The notes: a model not told the origin generated them from the letters alone. Positions 25,636-34,767 are shown, numbered from the stretch's first letter. The stretch is 64,000 nt of DNA from JBOFIQ01 sp051654905 (GCA_051654905.1 JBOFYY010000159.1:186001-250000); one strand, 5' to 3'. Made by a program: numbers and translations.

Positions 25636-27336
25636 ATGAGTATGACTGAGACACCTGTAACTATTGACGATTTCATTCGGACCAAGGTTCGCGAGGATAT
25701 CGCCGCAGGTCAACAGCGAGTCCAAACCCGTTTCCCACCCGAACCTAACGGTTATCTACACGTGGGACACGCTAAAGCTATTATTCAAGATTTTGATGTT
25801 GCGCGAGAGTTTGGTGGCGTCTGCAAGCTACGTTTTGACGACACCAACCCCGAAACTGAAAAGACCGAATATATCGAGTCGATTATTGACGATATTGCCT
25901 GGTTGGGGTTCGTCCCAGACGAGGTTGTTTACGCATCTGATTATTTCGACAAACTTTATGAGTGGGCACAATTCCTGATTAAAGAAGGTAAAGCCTACGT
26001 CGATGAGCAGACAGCAGAAGAAATCTCTGCCCAGCGCGGCGGGTTTGGGAAGCCGGGTGTTCATTCTCGGTACCGGGATAGGCCAGCTACTGAAAGCCTA
26101 GAGCTATTTGCTCGGATGAAGGCAGGGGAGTTCCCCGATGGCTCTAAATGCCTACGAGCCAAGATCGATATGCAACATGAAAATGTGTGGTTACGAGATC
26201 CAGTAATGTACCGCATTCGTCATGAAGAGCATCCGCGTACTAAAGATCAGTGGTGTATTTATCCCACCTATGACTGGGCACATGGTCAATCTGACGCGAT
26301 TGAAGGGGTTACCCATTCAATCTGCACGTTAGAATTTGATTCCCATCGGCCACTCTATGACTGGTATTTAGCGAATCTTCCATTGGCTGAAGTCACAGAC
26401 GTAGCTCCCCAGCAGCTGGAATTTGCTCGGTTGGAACTCACTCATACGGTGACCAGTAAGCGTAAATTACGTGCACTTGTGGAACAAGGCATTGTTGACG
26501 GATGGGATGATCCGCGAATGCCTACGTTGCGCGCGTTCCGTCGTCGCGGTTATCCAGCTGAGGCGTTGCGAGAGTTTTGTCGGGCTATCGGTACGAAAAA
26601 AACTAATTCAACAAAGCAAATAGAGGAATTAGAATCCTATGTTCGTCGGTTGTTAAACCGAGACGCTTTGCGGCGACTGGCAGTTGTTGATCCAGTTAAG
26701 TTAGTTATCGATAACTGGCCCACGCAAGCTGATGGTAGCCCGGTTGTTGAGTATGTAGAGCTAGTCAACAATCCTGAAGATGAGCATGCGGGAACCCGTA
26801 AGGTGCCTTTCGCTGGGGAATTATGGATTGAGCGAGATGATTTTGCAGCAGTCCCGCCGCCTAAGTATTTCCGGTTGCAGCCGGGTAAAGAAGTCCGGTT
26901 GCGCGGAGCTTACTATGTGGCATATGCCAGCCATGAGGTTGATGATCAGGGCACGGTGACGACGGTACACGTAACCTATGATCCGCAAACTCAAGGTGGG
27001 CAAGCTCCAGATGGACGTAAGGTTAAAGCGACAATTCACTGGGTGTCGGCAGCCCACGCCATTGATGCGACTGCTTTGAATTTTGAGCGGTTATTCCCAG
27101 TCGAAAATCCGGGGGAGCGTACGGGAGATCCACTCGACGATGTTTCGGCAGCGTCGGTGCAGACATTTACTCAGGTCAAAGCAGAACCAAGTATTGGTGA
27201 TATGGCCTCAGGATCTGTTATTCAGCTAGAACGGCTGGGGTACTACGCAATAGAACGTGCTAGTGACAGAGCTCTCAAGCTGGTGCGCACGATTGGACTC
27301 AAGGACGACTGGGCGCGTTCTCAGAAGAAGAACTGA
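25636..27336 (+). CDS. glnS: Glutaminyl-tRNA synthetase
   Basis: Class I synthetase charging tRNA-Gln directly. The 566-aa protein has PPEPNGYLHVGHAKAI (HIGH motif, about residues 34-49), LRFDDTNPETE, the GlnRS-typical PTYDWAHGQSDAIEGVTHS, the VTSKRKL form of the KMSKS loop and GWDDPRMPTLRAFRRRG. The C-terminal anticodon-binding beta-barrels are present. Two starts, ATG 25636 and ATG 25642, are both possible. Most actinobacteria lack GlnRS and use GatCAB transamidation, so its presence is notable. It is followed by gltX. Confidence 0.96.
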   Translation: MSMTETPVTIDDFIRTKVREDIAAGQQRVQTRFPPEPNGYLHVGHAKAIIQDFDVAREFGGVCKLRFDDTNPETEKTEYIESIIDDIAWLGFVPDEVVYASDYFDKLYEWAQFLIKEGKAYVDEQTAEEISAQRGGFGKPGVHSRYRDRPATESLELFARMKAGEFPDGSKCLRAKIDMQHENVWLRDPVMYRIRHEEHPRTKDQWCIYPTYDWAHGQSDAIEGVTHSICTLEFDSHRPLYDWYLANLPLAEVTDVAPQQLEFARLELTHTVTSKRKLRALVEQGIVDGWDDPRMPTLRAFRRRGYPAEALREFCRAIGTKKTNSTKQIEELESYVRRLLNRDALRRLAVVDPVKLVIDNWPTQADGSPVVEYVELVNNPEDEHAGTRKVPFAGELWIERDDFAAVPPPKYFRLQPGKEVRLRGAYYVAYASHEVDDQGTVTTVHVTYDPQTQGGQAPDGRKVKATIHWVSAAHAIDATALNFERLFPVENPGERTGDPLDDVSAASVQTFTQVKAEPSIGDMASGSVIQLERLGYYAIERASDRALKLVRTIGLKDDWARSQKKN

Positions 27337-27369
27337 TCCTAAATGGGTATCGATGAAAGGCTTTCTCCT

Positions 27370-28824
27370 ATGACTGCTCCAGCTCGGCTTCGGGTAGCGC
27401 CTTCTCCTACGGGAGATCCGCATGTAGGCACAGCGTATATGGCACTTTTTGATAAGGCATATGCTGTTAAAACTGGCGGAAAATTTGTGCTACGTATTGA
27501 AGATACCGATCAGGCGCGCTTGGTGGCATCGTCGGAACAGCAAATCTATGACACTTTGGAGTGGCTAGGGTTAGCGCCAGATGAGTCTCCGCTCGTAGGT
27601 GGGCCATACGCTCCATATAAACAATCTGAGCGGTTAGATACCTATGCCCCTTATGTTCAACAGCTAGTTGATGCTGGGCATGCTTACTATTGCTGGTGTT
27701 CTTCGGAGCGGTTGCAGCAGATGCGAGCTGAGCAGCAAGCAGCTAAGCAGGATCCAGGCTATGACCGGCTCTGCTTAGGCAAGACGCAGCAAGAGCGAGC
27801 CTTGCTGCCTGGTTTTCAGGAAAAGCCAGTGGTGCGAATGCTGATTCCCCAGGATGTGGAATTAACATTTGATGATTTGATTAATGGTCAGACTTCGGCT
27901 CCTCGCCCTGATGACCAGGTCATTCTTAAAACTGACGGATTCCCTACTTATCATTTAGCGGTTGTGGTTGACGACCATCTAATGGGTATTACCCATGTGG
28001 TGAGAGGCCAAGAGTGGATTAGCTCCACTCCGAAACATCTACTGCTATATAAGTGGCTGGGTTGGCAAGCCCCGGCATTTGCTCATATGCCGTTATTGCG
28101 TGAGAAAGATCGCTCTAAGATCTCTAAGCGTAAGAATCCGGCAGCTCGATTGATGTGGTTCCGGGAGCAAGGGTATCTACCAGAAGCATTGCTTAACTTT
28201 TTGATGTTGCTGGGGTATCCGCCTATTGATGAAGATAACGAGATTCAGTCCTTTGATGACTTTGTTGCTGCTTTTGACTGGGCGAAGATCAACCCGGCGG
28301 GGCCGATTTTTGATACCGATAAGCTGAATTGGCTCAACGGACAGTACATTAGGCAGCTTTCAGCTGAGGAATTGTCGAGCCGTATTGTCACCTACCAGCG
28401 TGAGCAAGGCGATGAGGTTAGTGATGATCAGGTAGCGATGATCAGGCAGGCAACTCCGCTGATTCAAGAGCGGCTCACCTTGTTACAGGAAGCTAAAGAA
28501 AAATTAGCGTTCTTCTTCTATGACGATGCCGCTATTGAGGTTGCTGATGATCTAAAAGCGTCATTGCCAGAAAATACCGCCGAGATCTGCAAAGCTGCGA
28601 TAGCTGCTTTGCAAGGGCTAACTTCGTGGGAAGCCGATTCCATTCACACCGTGCTACGAGAGCAGCTGGTTGAGGCTATGGCTATTAAGCCTAAATTTGC
28701 TTTCACCCCATTACGGGTTGGGCTGACTGGTTCTAAAGTATCGCCGCCGCTATTTGAGTCAATGGTAGTGCTGGGGCAGAATCGAACCCTGCTTCGACTG
28801 CGGTCTTTTCTGTCTAATCTATAA
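27370..28824 (+). CDS. gltX: Glutamyl-tRNA synthetase
   Basis: Class I synthetase for tRNA-Glu. The ATG at 27370 is preferred because GAAAGG precedes it and it gives the usual MTAPARLRVAPSPTGDPHVG start; an in-frame ATG at 27343 is possible. The protein is 484 aa with LRIEDTDQARLV, GLAPDESP, the KISKRK form of the KMSKS motif (DRSKISKRKNP) and the C-terminal anticodon-binding domain. It lies 33 bases after glnS and so is probably co-transcribed. Confidence 0.95.
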   Translation: MTAPARLRVAPSPTGDPHVGTAYMALFDKAYAVKTGGKFVLRIEDTDQARLVASSEQQIYDTLEWLGLAPDESPLVGGPYAPYKQSERLDTYAPYVQQLVDAGHAYYCWCSSERLQQMRAEQQAAKQDPGYDRLCLGKTQQERALLPGFQEKPVVRMLIPQDVELTFDDLINGQTSAPRPDDQVILKTDGFPTYHLAVVVDDHLMGITHVVRGQEWISSTPKHLLLYKWLGWQAPAFAHMPLLREKDRSKISKRKNPAARLMWFREQGYLPEALLNFLMLLGYPPIDEDNEIQSFDDFVAAFDWAKINPAGPIFDTDKLNWLNGQYIRQLSAEELSSRIVTYQREQGDEVSDDQVAMIRQATPLIQERLTLLQEAKEKLAFFFYDDAAIEVADDLKASLPENTAEICKAAIAALQGLTSWEADSIHTVLREQLVEAMAIKPKFAFTPLRVGLTGSKVSPPLFESMVVLGQNRTLLRLRSFLSNL

Positions 28825-28853
28825 ATCTATGTGTTTTTGAGAGAGGGGCGTTC

Positions 28854-29375
28854 ATGCAGGTAGCAGTCTGTTTATTGCCAGAAAGAGAGCTTGCTGCTGA
28901 GCTTGTCGTCTTTGCTCAAAGCCATGCAACATGGCTAGGTGCTGGAGTCCCATCATTGGCTACGAACCGTCCGCGGCTCTTGTTATGTTCAGGGGAGGTT
29001 GATGAGTGGGCTGTGACGCCAGAACTGTTGGAGGAGATGGCTCCGCCGCAGCCGTTAGCTGCGCGGTTTGGTGCGTTATCGCTGGTTTCGGGAACTATCT
29101 TTGGTCCGTTAGTATCCATGGGCGGCGCGGATTCGAGAGCGTTGGTGAGTTTGCAGGCTCGGATAACCGTACGGTTAGGGCTGCAACTTCCCGATAGCTG
29201 GATTCCGGGCATTGAACTAGGTAAGACCACTGAAGAACGACTACGTCCGACGGTAAAGGCTGGCTGGGCTACTACGATGGAAGGTCGTGCGGTGGCATTA
29301 AACCGGCTAGGTTTCCTCCGCCTAGATGCCGATGGGCGCGCCCATGCGACGATTGCTTCCCACGCTCTTGGGTAA
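28854..29375 (+). CDS. Small protein resembling 2H phosphoesterases (catalytic histidines absent)
   Basis: A 173-aa protein that I do not firmly recognise. Its layout resembles the LigT/2H phosphoesterase fold: N-terminal VAVCLLPERELAAELVVFAQ, then RPRLLLCSGEV where the first HxT/S motif would lie, a middle LVSLQARITVRLGL helix, and WIPGIELGKTTEE where the second would lie. Neither site has the histidine, so it would be catalytically dead or a different family. GAGAGGGG precedes the ATG. It follows gltX by 29 bases and precedes the S10 leader. Confidence 0.6.
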   Translation: MQVAVCLLPERELAAELVVFAQSHATWLGAGVPSLATNRPRLLLCSGEVDEWAVTPELLEEMAPPQPLAARFGALSLVSGTIFGPLVSMGGADSRALVSLQARITVRLGLQLPDSWIPGIELGKTTEERLRPTVKAGWATTMEGRAVALNRLGFLRLDADGRAHATIASHALG

Positions 29376-29703
29376 AAAGTGACAAAATACCCCGATTTGG
29401 TTTCTCGGCAAGCACGTGGGAGACTAGTGCAGTTGCTCCGTCGAGACCGCCGGGGTGGATTATTGAACAGGGTCGACGACACAGATCGTTGCTGAAGCTC
29501 AGTTTTTCGCGTCCCCGTGTGGTCTCAATGCCAGCAAGGCAGCTCACCGCAAGGTGGCGGCGACCGCTGGCCTAGCAATCTCGAAGAGGGAGAAATCCGC
29601 TCTTCGAGATACTTGGGTCAGCGACACGCCCGACCGCGGGGGTCGGGACAACACCTAGTCAGGAACTCCACCCAGGCTAGTAGGGACGAGAGAAGGACGA
29701 ACT
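29376..29703 (+). promoter_or_regulatory. S10 operon upstream region with structured leader
   Basis: A 328-base non-coding gap. It must hold the promoter of the S10 cluster, though no clear -35/-10 pair stands out. Three clean hairpins are visible: CACC-GCAA-GGTG (29545-29556, GNRA-type loop), ATCTCGAAGAG/CTCTTCGAGAT (29578-29610) and CCCGACC/GGTCGGG (29629-29647). Control of S10 operons by a leader is known in other bacteria (L4 in gammaproteobacteria); a related role here is inference. Confidence 0.5.
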
Positions 29704-30015
29704 GTGGCGGGACAAAAGATCCGCATCAGGCTCCGGGCCTATGACCACGAGGTCATCGATTCGTCGGCACGCAAGATTGTCGACACGGTGACCCGTACGG
29801 GTGCGAAGGTAGCCGGCCCGGTGCCGCTACCAACGGAAAAGAACGTATTCTGCGTGATCCGTTCGCCCCACAAGTACAAGGACAGCCGTGAGCATTTCGA
29901 GATGCGTACACATAAGCGGCTGATTGACATCCTCGACCCGACACCGAAGACGGTTGATTCGCTAATGCGTCTCGACCTCCCGGCCGGTGTCGACATCGAG
30001 ATCAAGCTCCCCTGA
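29704..30015 (+). CDS. rpsJ: 30S ribosomal protein S10
   Basis: S10 belongs to the 30S head and, as NusE, to antitermination complexes. The start is GTG at 29704 behind AGAAGGACG. The 103-aa protein begins MAGQKIRIRLRAYDHEVID and contains GPVPLPTEKN and the SREHFEMRTHKR loop. First gene of the S10 cluster; rplC follows after 11 bases. Confidence 0.98.
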   Translation: MAGQKIRIRLRAYDHEVIDSSARKIVDTVTRTGAKVAGPVPLPTEKNVFCVIRSPHKYKDSREHFEMRTHKRLIDILDPTPKTVDSLMRLDLPAGVDIEIKLP

Positions 30016-30026
30016 GGTAGATAAGC

Positions 30027-30686
30027 ATGAGCACTGAACGTAAGGTGAAGGGCATCCTGGGCACTAAGCTCGGCATGACCCAGCTCTGGGATGACAACAA
30101 CAAGGTTGTCCCTGTAACCGTGATCCAGGCCGGCCCGTGTGTTGTCACTCAGGTTCGCACCCCCGAGGTTGATGGCTATAACGCCATTCAGCTTGGGTTT
30201 GGAGCGAAAAAGGCTAAAAAGATCACCAAGCCAGAGGCGGGTCATTTCGCCAAGGCTGATACCACCGCACGCAAGCACCTAATGGAGCTGCGCACACTCG
30301 ACGCTTCCGAGTACACACTCGGACAGGAACTCACAGTTGAGCTTTTCGAAGCTGCTGAGATCGTCGATGTGACTGGTGTAACAAAGGGTAAGGGCACTGC
30401 CGGTGTCATGAAGCGTCATGGATTCAAGGGTCTTAAGGCCAGCCATGGTGTACACCGCAAGCACCGCGCCCCAGGTTCTATTGGTGGTTGCTCGACCCCA
30501 GGTCGAGTTTTCCGAGGACTCAAGATGGCCGGTCGTATGGGTAATGCCCGTAAGACTGTCCAGAATTTGACCGTGCATGCGGTCGACGCCGAGCGCGGCC
30601 TCATCCTGGTTCGCGGTGCGATCCCAGGCAATAAGGGCAGCCTTGTCGTCGTACGCTCCGCCGCCAAGAAGGGAGTTGTGGCATGA
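30027..30686 (+). CDS. rplC: 50S ribosomal protein L3
   Basis: L3 reaches from the surface to the peptidyl transferase centre. The 219-aa protein has KGILGTKLGMTQLWDD at the N-terminus and the conserved central loop ASHGVHRKHRAPGSIGG followed by TPGRVFRGLKMAGRMG. The stop overlaps the rplD start by four bases (ATGA). Confidence 0.98.
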   Translation: MSTERKVKGILGTKLGMTQLWDDNNKVVPVTVIQAGPCVVTQVRTPEVDGYNAIQLGFGAKKAKKITKPEAGHFAKADTTARKHLMELRTLDASEYTLGQELTVELFEAAEIVDVTGVTKGKGTAGVMKRHGFKGLKASHGVHRKHRAPGSIGGCSTPGRVFRGLKMAGRMGNARKTVQNLTVHAVDAERGLILVRGAIPGNKGSLVVVRSAAKKGVVA

Positions 30687-31387
30687 GCGAGTCCATCAAG
30701 GTGGACGTTCTGAGCGCCGAAGGTAAGAAGGCCGGTCAGGCTGAGCTTCCCGCCGCTCTATTTGATGCGCAGACCAACGTCCCGCTGATCCATCAGGTTG
30801 TTGTTGCTCAGCTAGCTGCGGCTCGCCAGGGCACTCATTCGACCAAAACCCGCGGCGAGGTTCGCGGCGGTGGCATCAAGCCATGGCGTCAAAAGGGTAC
30901 CGGTCGCGCCCGTCAGGGTTCGCGTCGCGCCCCGCAGTGGGCTGGCGGTGGCACCGTTCATGGTCCACAGCCACGTAGCTACGACCAGCGCACCCCGAAA
31001 AAGATGATCGCTGCAGCTTTGCGAGGTGCTCTTTCGGATCGCGCTCGTGATGGCAAAGTTTTTGTTCTTGACTCGATCGTTACTGGCGAGACCCCCAAGA
31101 CCAAGGACGCCATCAAGGCTTTGTCCGCTATTGGCGATGTGAACAAGATGCTCGTCGTCTTGGATCGTGACGAGGATATCGCGTGGTTGTCACTGCGTAA
31201 CGTTCCTTCAGTTCACGCTCTAGCCGTCGATCAGCTGAACGCATACGACGTGCTCTGCAATGACGCCGTTGTTTTCACCAAGGCTGCTCTTGACGTTTTC
31301 GTCATCGGTCCGGTGAAGGGTCGTTCGGTTAAGGCCGTCGCCACTGAGTCCGAGGCTGACGCTGAGGAGAAGGAGACCGACAAGTGA
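30683..31387 (+). CDS. rplD: 50S ribosomal protein L4
   Basis: L4 lines the exit tunnel with L22. It is 234 aa, with the tunnel-loop region containing TRGEVRGGGIKPWRQKGTGR and SRRAPQWAGGGTVHGP. The C-terminus has a short acidic tail (SESEADAEEKETDK) beyond the usual end. It overlaps both rplC and rplW by four bases. Confidence 0.98.
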   Translation: MSESIKVDVLSAEGKKAGQAELPAALFDAQTNVPLIHQVVVAQLAAARQGTHSTKTRGEVRGGGIKPWRQKGTGRARQGSRRAPQWAGGGTVHGPQPRSYDQRTPKKMIAAALRGALSDRARDGKVFVLDSIVTGETPKTKDAIKALSAIGDVNKMLVVLDRDEDIAWLSLRNVPSVHALAVDQLNAYDVLCNDAVVFTKAALDVFVIGPVKGRSVKAVATESEADAEEKETDK

Positions 31388-31692
31388 ACGTTCTAAAGAT
31401 CCGCGACCATCGCGACATTTTGCTCGCCCCGGTCGTCTCGGAGAAGAGCTACTCGCTCATCGACGAGAACAAGTACACGTTCCTGGTCGCGCCTAACGCG
31501 AACAAGACTGAGATCAAGATTGCCGTTGAGAAGATCTACGGTGTCAAGGTCGCAAGTGTCAACACGATCAACCGCCTTGGCAAGAAGCGTCGTACCCGTG
31601 CAGGTTGGGGCAAGCGCCCTGATACCAAGCGCGCTATCGTGACGCTAGCCGAGGGTGACCGCATCGACATTTTCGGAGCTCCGACGGCCTAA
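31384..31692 (+). CDS. rplW: 50S ribosomal protein L23
   Basis: L23 sits at the tunnel exit and docks trigger factor and SRP. The GTG at 31384 overlaps the rplD stop (GTGA). The 102-aa protein reads DHRDILLAPVVSEKSYSLID at the start and has the RNA-binding stretch LGKKRRTRAGWGKRPD. Confidence 0.97.
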   Translation: MNVLKIRDHRDILLAPVVSEKSYSLIDENKYTFLVAPNANKTEIKIAVEKIYGVKVASVNTINRLGKKRRTRAGWGKRPDTKRAIVTLAEGDRIDIFGAPTA

Positions 31693-31721
31693 GGCCGCTG
31701 GAGAGTGAGGACTGAAGAGTC

Positions 31722-32561
31722 ATGGGTATCCGTAAGTACAAGCCGACAACGCCGGGCCGTCGCGGCTCCAGCGTCGCCGATTTCGTCGAGTTGACGCGTT
31801 CCACGCCAGAGAAGTCGCTACTTCGCCCACAAGTAAAAACGGGTGGACGTAACAACACTGGTCGTATTACGACGCGTCATATTGGTGGTGGCCACAAGCA
31901 GGCTTACCGCTTGGTCGACTTCAAGCGCTACGACAAGGACGGTATTCCGGCCAAGGTTGCGCATATTGAATACGATCCAAACCGTACCGCTCGCATCGCT
32001 TTGCTGCATTACGCAGACGGCGAAAAGCGCTACATCATTGCTCCGGCCGGTCTAACCCAGGGCACGGTTATCGTGTCCGGCGAGGGTGCTGACATTAAGC
32101 CGGGCAACAACCTTCCGCTACGTAACATCCCTGTTGGCACCACGGTGCACAACGTTGAGCTTCGCCCCGGTGGCGGCGCCAAGATGGGTCGTTCGGCTGG
32201 CGCTGCTATTCAGCTCGTTGCTCGTGAGGGCAAATATGCGACGCTGCGTATGCCGTCAGGCGAAATGCGTATGGTTGACGTCCGCTGTCGCGCCTCCGTT
32301 GGTGAGGTCGGCAACGCTGAACAGAGCAACATCAACTGGGGCAAGGCCGGCCGTATGCGCTGGAAGGGCCGTCGTCCCACGGTTCGTGGTGTTGCAATGA
32401 ACCCGATCGATCACCCACATGGTGGTGGTGAGGGCAAGACCTCCGGTGGTCGCCACCCGGTCTCCCCGTGGGGTAAGCCTGAGGGCCGCACCCGTGACAA
32501 GAACAAGGCCAGCTCGCGACTTATCATCCGTCGCCGCAAGGCCAACGGCAAGAAGCGCTGA
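31722..32561 (+). CDS. rplB: 50S ribosomal protein L2
   Basis: L2 is needed for subunit association and peptidyl transfer. The 279-aa protein starts MGIRKYKPTTPGRRGSSVAD and carries the conserved AMNPIDHPHGGGEG with the functional histidine and the C-terminal KNKASSRLIIRRRK. Length and motifs are standard. Confidence 0.98.
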   Translation: MGIRKYKPTTPGRRGSSVADFVELTRSTPEKSLLRPQVKTGGRNNTGRITTRHIGGGHKQAYRLVDFKRYDKDGIPAKVAHIEYDPNRTARIALLHYADGEKRYIIAPAGLTQGTVIVSGEGADIKPGNNLPLRNIPVGTTVHNVELRPGGGAKMGRSAGAAIQLVAREGKYATLRMPSGEMRMVDVRCRASVGEVGNAEQSNINWGKAGRMRWKGRRPTVRGVAMNPIDHPHGGGEGKTSGGRHPVSPWGKPEGRTRDKNKASSRLIIRRRKANGKKR

Positions 32562-32579
32562 TCAGGAGCCTGAGAAAAT

Positions 32580-32861
32580 ATGCCACGCAGCCTGAAGAAG
32601 GGCCCCTTCATCGACGAGCATCTTCAAAAGAAGGTCGATGCTCAGAATGAAAAGGGCACCAAAAATGTCATCAAGACTTGGTCACGTCGGTCGATGATTA
32701 GCCCCGACATGATCGGGCATACCATCGCTGTTCATGACGGTCGTAAGCACGTGCCGGTCTTCGTCACCGAGGCCATGATCGGTCATAAACTTGGTGAGTT
32801 TGCCCCGACGCGTACCTTTAAGGGACACGTCAAGGACGACAAGAAGTCGCGCCGGCGCTGA
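32580..32861 (+). CDS. rpsS: 30S ribosomal protein S19
   Basis: S19 is in the 30S head next to S13. The 93-aa protein has MPRSLKKGPFIDEHLQKKVD, TWSRRSMISPDMIGHTIAVH, DGRKHVPVFV and GEFAPTRTFKGH, all family hallmarks. It follows rplB after 18 bases. Confidence 0.98.
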   Translation: MPRSLKKGPFIDEHLQKKVDAQNEKGTKNVIKTWSRRSMISPDMIGHTIAVHDGRKHVPVFVTEAMIGHKLGEFAPTRTFKGHVKDDKKSRRR

Positions 32862-32884
32862 GCTGGCAGGAGGAACTATCAGAT

Positions 32885-33286
32885 ATGAGTGAGAACTCCC
32901 GTCCCAGCCGCCGTCAGGCGCTTCTGGGTGACCGTCCCGGTTCGTACGCCATTGCGCGTCACGTCCGTATGACCCCGCAGAAGGTCCGTCGCGTTGTCGA
33001 CATGGTCCGCGGGCTCGATGCTAATGAGGCTTTGACCCTCTTGAAGTTTGCCCCTCAGGCAGCTTCGGAGCCGGTTTACAAGGTCCTTGCATCAGCCATG
33101 GCCAATGCCGAGAACGCTGAAGGACTTAACGGTGACGATCTATTCGTCTCGCAGATCTTCGTCGACGAAGGTGTGACCATGCGTCGCATCCGCGCTCGCG
33201 CTAAGGGATCTGCCAGCCGTATCCTCAAGCGCGGTAGCCACATCACTGTGGTTGTCGAGCCCCGTTCCGAGAAGAAGGGAGCCTGA
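32885..33286 (+). CDS. rplV: 50S ribosomal protein L22
   Basis: L22 lines the exit tunnel; its hairpin is a macrolide-resistance site. The 133-aa protein has HVRMTPQKVRRVVDMVRGLD, SAMANAENAEGLNGDDLFV and the loop RRIRARAKGSASRILKRGSH. A ten-residue N-terminal stretch (MSENSRPSRR) precedes the usual start. GGAGGAA lies upstream of the ATG. Confidence 0.97.
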   Translation: MSENSRPSRRQALLGDRPGSYAIARHVRMTPQKVRRVVDMVRGLDANEALTLLKFAPQAASEPVYKVLASAMANAENAEGLNGDDLFVSQIFVDEGVTMRRIRARAKGSASRILKRGSHITVVVEPRSEKKGA

Positions 33287-33288
33287 GC

Positions 33289-34107
33289 ATGGGCCAGAAG
33301 ATTAACCCCAATGGCTTCCGTCTCGGCATCACTACCGATCACACAACCCGCTGGTTCGCTGACAAGCAGTACGCCGAGCTCCTCGGCGAAGATGTCAAGA
33401 TCCGCGAGTTCCTAACAAAGAACCTCGAGCGCGCTGGTATCAGCAAGATCGAGATCGAGCGTCGCTCTGAGCGCGTCACGATCTTCCTTCATGCTGCTCG
33501 CCCGGGCATTGTCATCGGTCGCTCCGGCGCCGAGGCAGAGCGCGTCCGCAACTCCTTGGAGAAGCTGACGGGCAAGCAGGTTCAGCTCAACATTCTTGAG
33601 GTCAAGAACCCCGAGATTGATGCGCAGCTAGTAGCACAGGGAGTTGCTGAGCAGCTCGGTGCTCGTGTTGCATTCCGTCGTGCAATGCGTAAAGCCCAGC
33701 AGTCGGCTATGCGTGCAGGCGCCCAGGGCATCCGTATCAAGTGCTCAGGTCGTCTTGGCGGAGCTGAAATGAGCCGCTCCGAGTTCTACCGCGAAGGTCG
33801 TGTGCCCTTGCACACTCTCCGCGCTGACATTGACTACGGCTTCTATGAGGCTCGTACGACGTTCGGTCGTATCGGCGTCAAGGTGTGGATCTACAAGGGT
33901 GACGTCACCGGCAACCGTGCCGAGCGCGCCGCCCAGAAGGCTGCCCGTGCCGCTGCTAGCCAGCGTCCCGGCCGTGGCCGTCGCGGTGAGGGCCGTGGCC
34001 GCGGTGATCGTCCGGAGCGTGGCGGTCGCCGTCGCGCCGAGGCTGCGCCGACCGAGGCTGCTGTAGCGGCTGAGTCTGCGCCTGCCACTGAGAACGCAGG
34101 AGCGTAA
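33289..34107 (+). CDS. rpsC: 30S ribosomal protein S3
   Basis: S3 is part of the mRNA entry channel. The 272-aa protein has MGQKINPNGFRLGI, a KH domain with VIGRSGAEAERVR, and the C-terminal domain with GIRIKCSGRLGGAEMSR and GVKVWIYKGD. After about residue 215 it has an Arg/Gly-rich stretch (GRGRRGEGRGRGDRPERGG) and an Ala/Glu tail, longer than in most bacteria though such tails occur in actinobacteria. Confidence 0.97.
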   Translation: MGQKINPNGFRLGITTDHTTRWFADKQYAELLGEDVKIREFLTKNLERAGISKIEIERRSERVTIFLHAARPGIVIGRSGAEAERVRNSLEKLTGKQVQLNILEVKNPEIDAQLVAQGVAEQLGARVAFRRAMRKAQQSAMRAGAQGIRIKCSGRLGGAEMSRSEFYREGRVPLHTLRADIDYGFYEARTTFGRIGVKVWIYKGDVTGNRAERAAQKAARAAASQRPGRGRRGEGRGRGDRPERGGRRRAEAAPTEAAVAAESAPATENAGA

Positions 34108-34108
34108 C

Positions 34109-34528
34109 ATGCTGATTCCCCGTCGCGTTAAGTACCGCAAGCAGCACCACCCCAAGCGTGATGGTGCTGCTAAGGGCGGAACACAGCTCGCCTTTGGTGA
34201 GTATGGCATTCAGGCGTTGGAGAGCTCATACCTCACCAACCGTCAGATCGAGTCCGCTCGTATTGCCATGACCCGTCATATTAAGCGTGGTGGCAAGGTG
34301 TGGATTAACGTCTACCCAGACCGTCCGCTGACCAAGCACCCAGCCGAATCCCGCATGGGTTCGGGTAAGGGCTCCCCGGAGCACTGGGTGGCCAACATCA
34401 AGCCGGGCCGTGTGCTCTTCGAGCTCTCCGGTGTCCCGGAGGAAGTAGCTCGTGAAGCCATGCGCTTGGCTATCCACAAGCTGCCCTTCAAGGCGCGGTT
34501 CATTAAGCGTGAAGCAGGTGAGATCTAA
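34109..34528 (+). CDS. rplP: 50S ribosomal protein L16
   Basis: L16 contacts A-site tRNA. The 139-aa protein starts MLIPRRVKYRKQHHPKRDG and has RGGKVWINVYPDRPLTKHPA, RMGSGKGSPEHWVA and GVPEEVAREAMRLAIHKLP. rpmC starts at the next base after its stop. Confidence 0.98.
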   Translation: MLIPRRVKYRKQHHPKRDGAAKGGTQLAFGEYGIQALESSYLTNRQIESARIAMTRHIKRGGKVWINVYPDRPLTKHPAESRMGSGKGSPEHWVANIKPGRVLFELSGVPEEVAREAMRLAIHKLPFKARFIKREAGEI

Positions 34529-34765
34529 ATGGCGAAGACCCTTGAGGCGCACGAGCTGCGCCAGATGAGCCGAGATGAGCTCAACGCTAAGGTCCTCGAA
34601 CTGAAGGAGGAGCTGTTCACGCTCCGTTTCCAGGCGGCCACTGGTCAGATGGAAACCCAGGGTCGGCTACGTGCAGTCCGTAAGGATATTGCACGTATCT
34701 ACACCGTGCTCCAAGAGCGCAACCTGGGCATCGTGGCTGATCCCGATCTCGAGAAGAAGGCGTAA
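34529..34765 (+). CDS. rpmC: 50S ribosomal protein L29
   Basis: L29 lies at the tunnel exit beside L23. The 78-aa protein forms the usual helical hairpin, with LRQMSRDELNAKVLELKEEL and LFTLRFQAATGQMETQGRLR. GGTGAGATCTAAATG shows it abuts rplP. Confidence 0.97.
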   Translation: MAKTLEAHELRQMSRDELNAKVLELKEELFTLRFQAATGQMETQGRLRAVRKDIARIYTVLQERNLGIVADPDLEKKA

Positions 34766-34767
34766 TC

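Noticed and set aside
33745..34209. Open frames antisense to the rpsC tail
   Set aside because: Caused by the GC-rich Arg/Gly repeat codons of S3.
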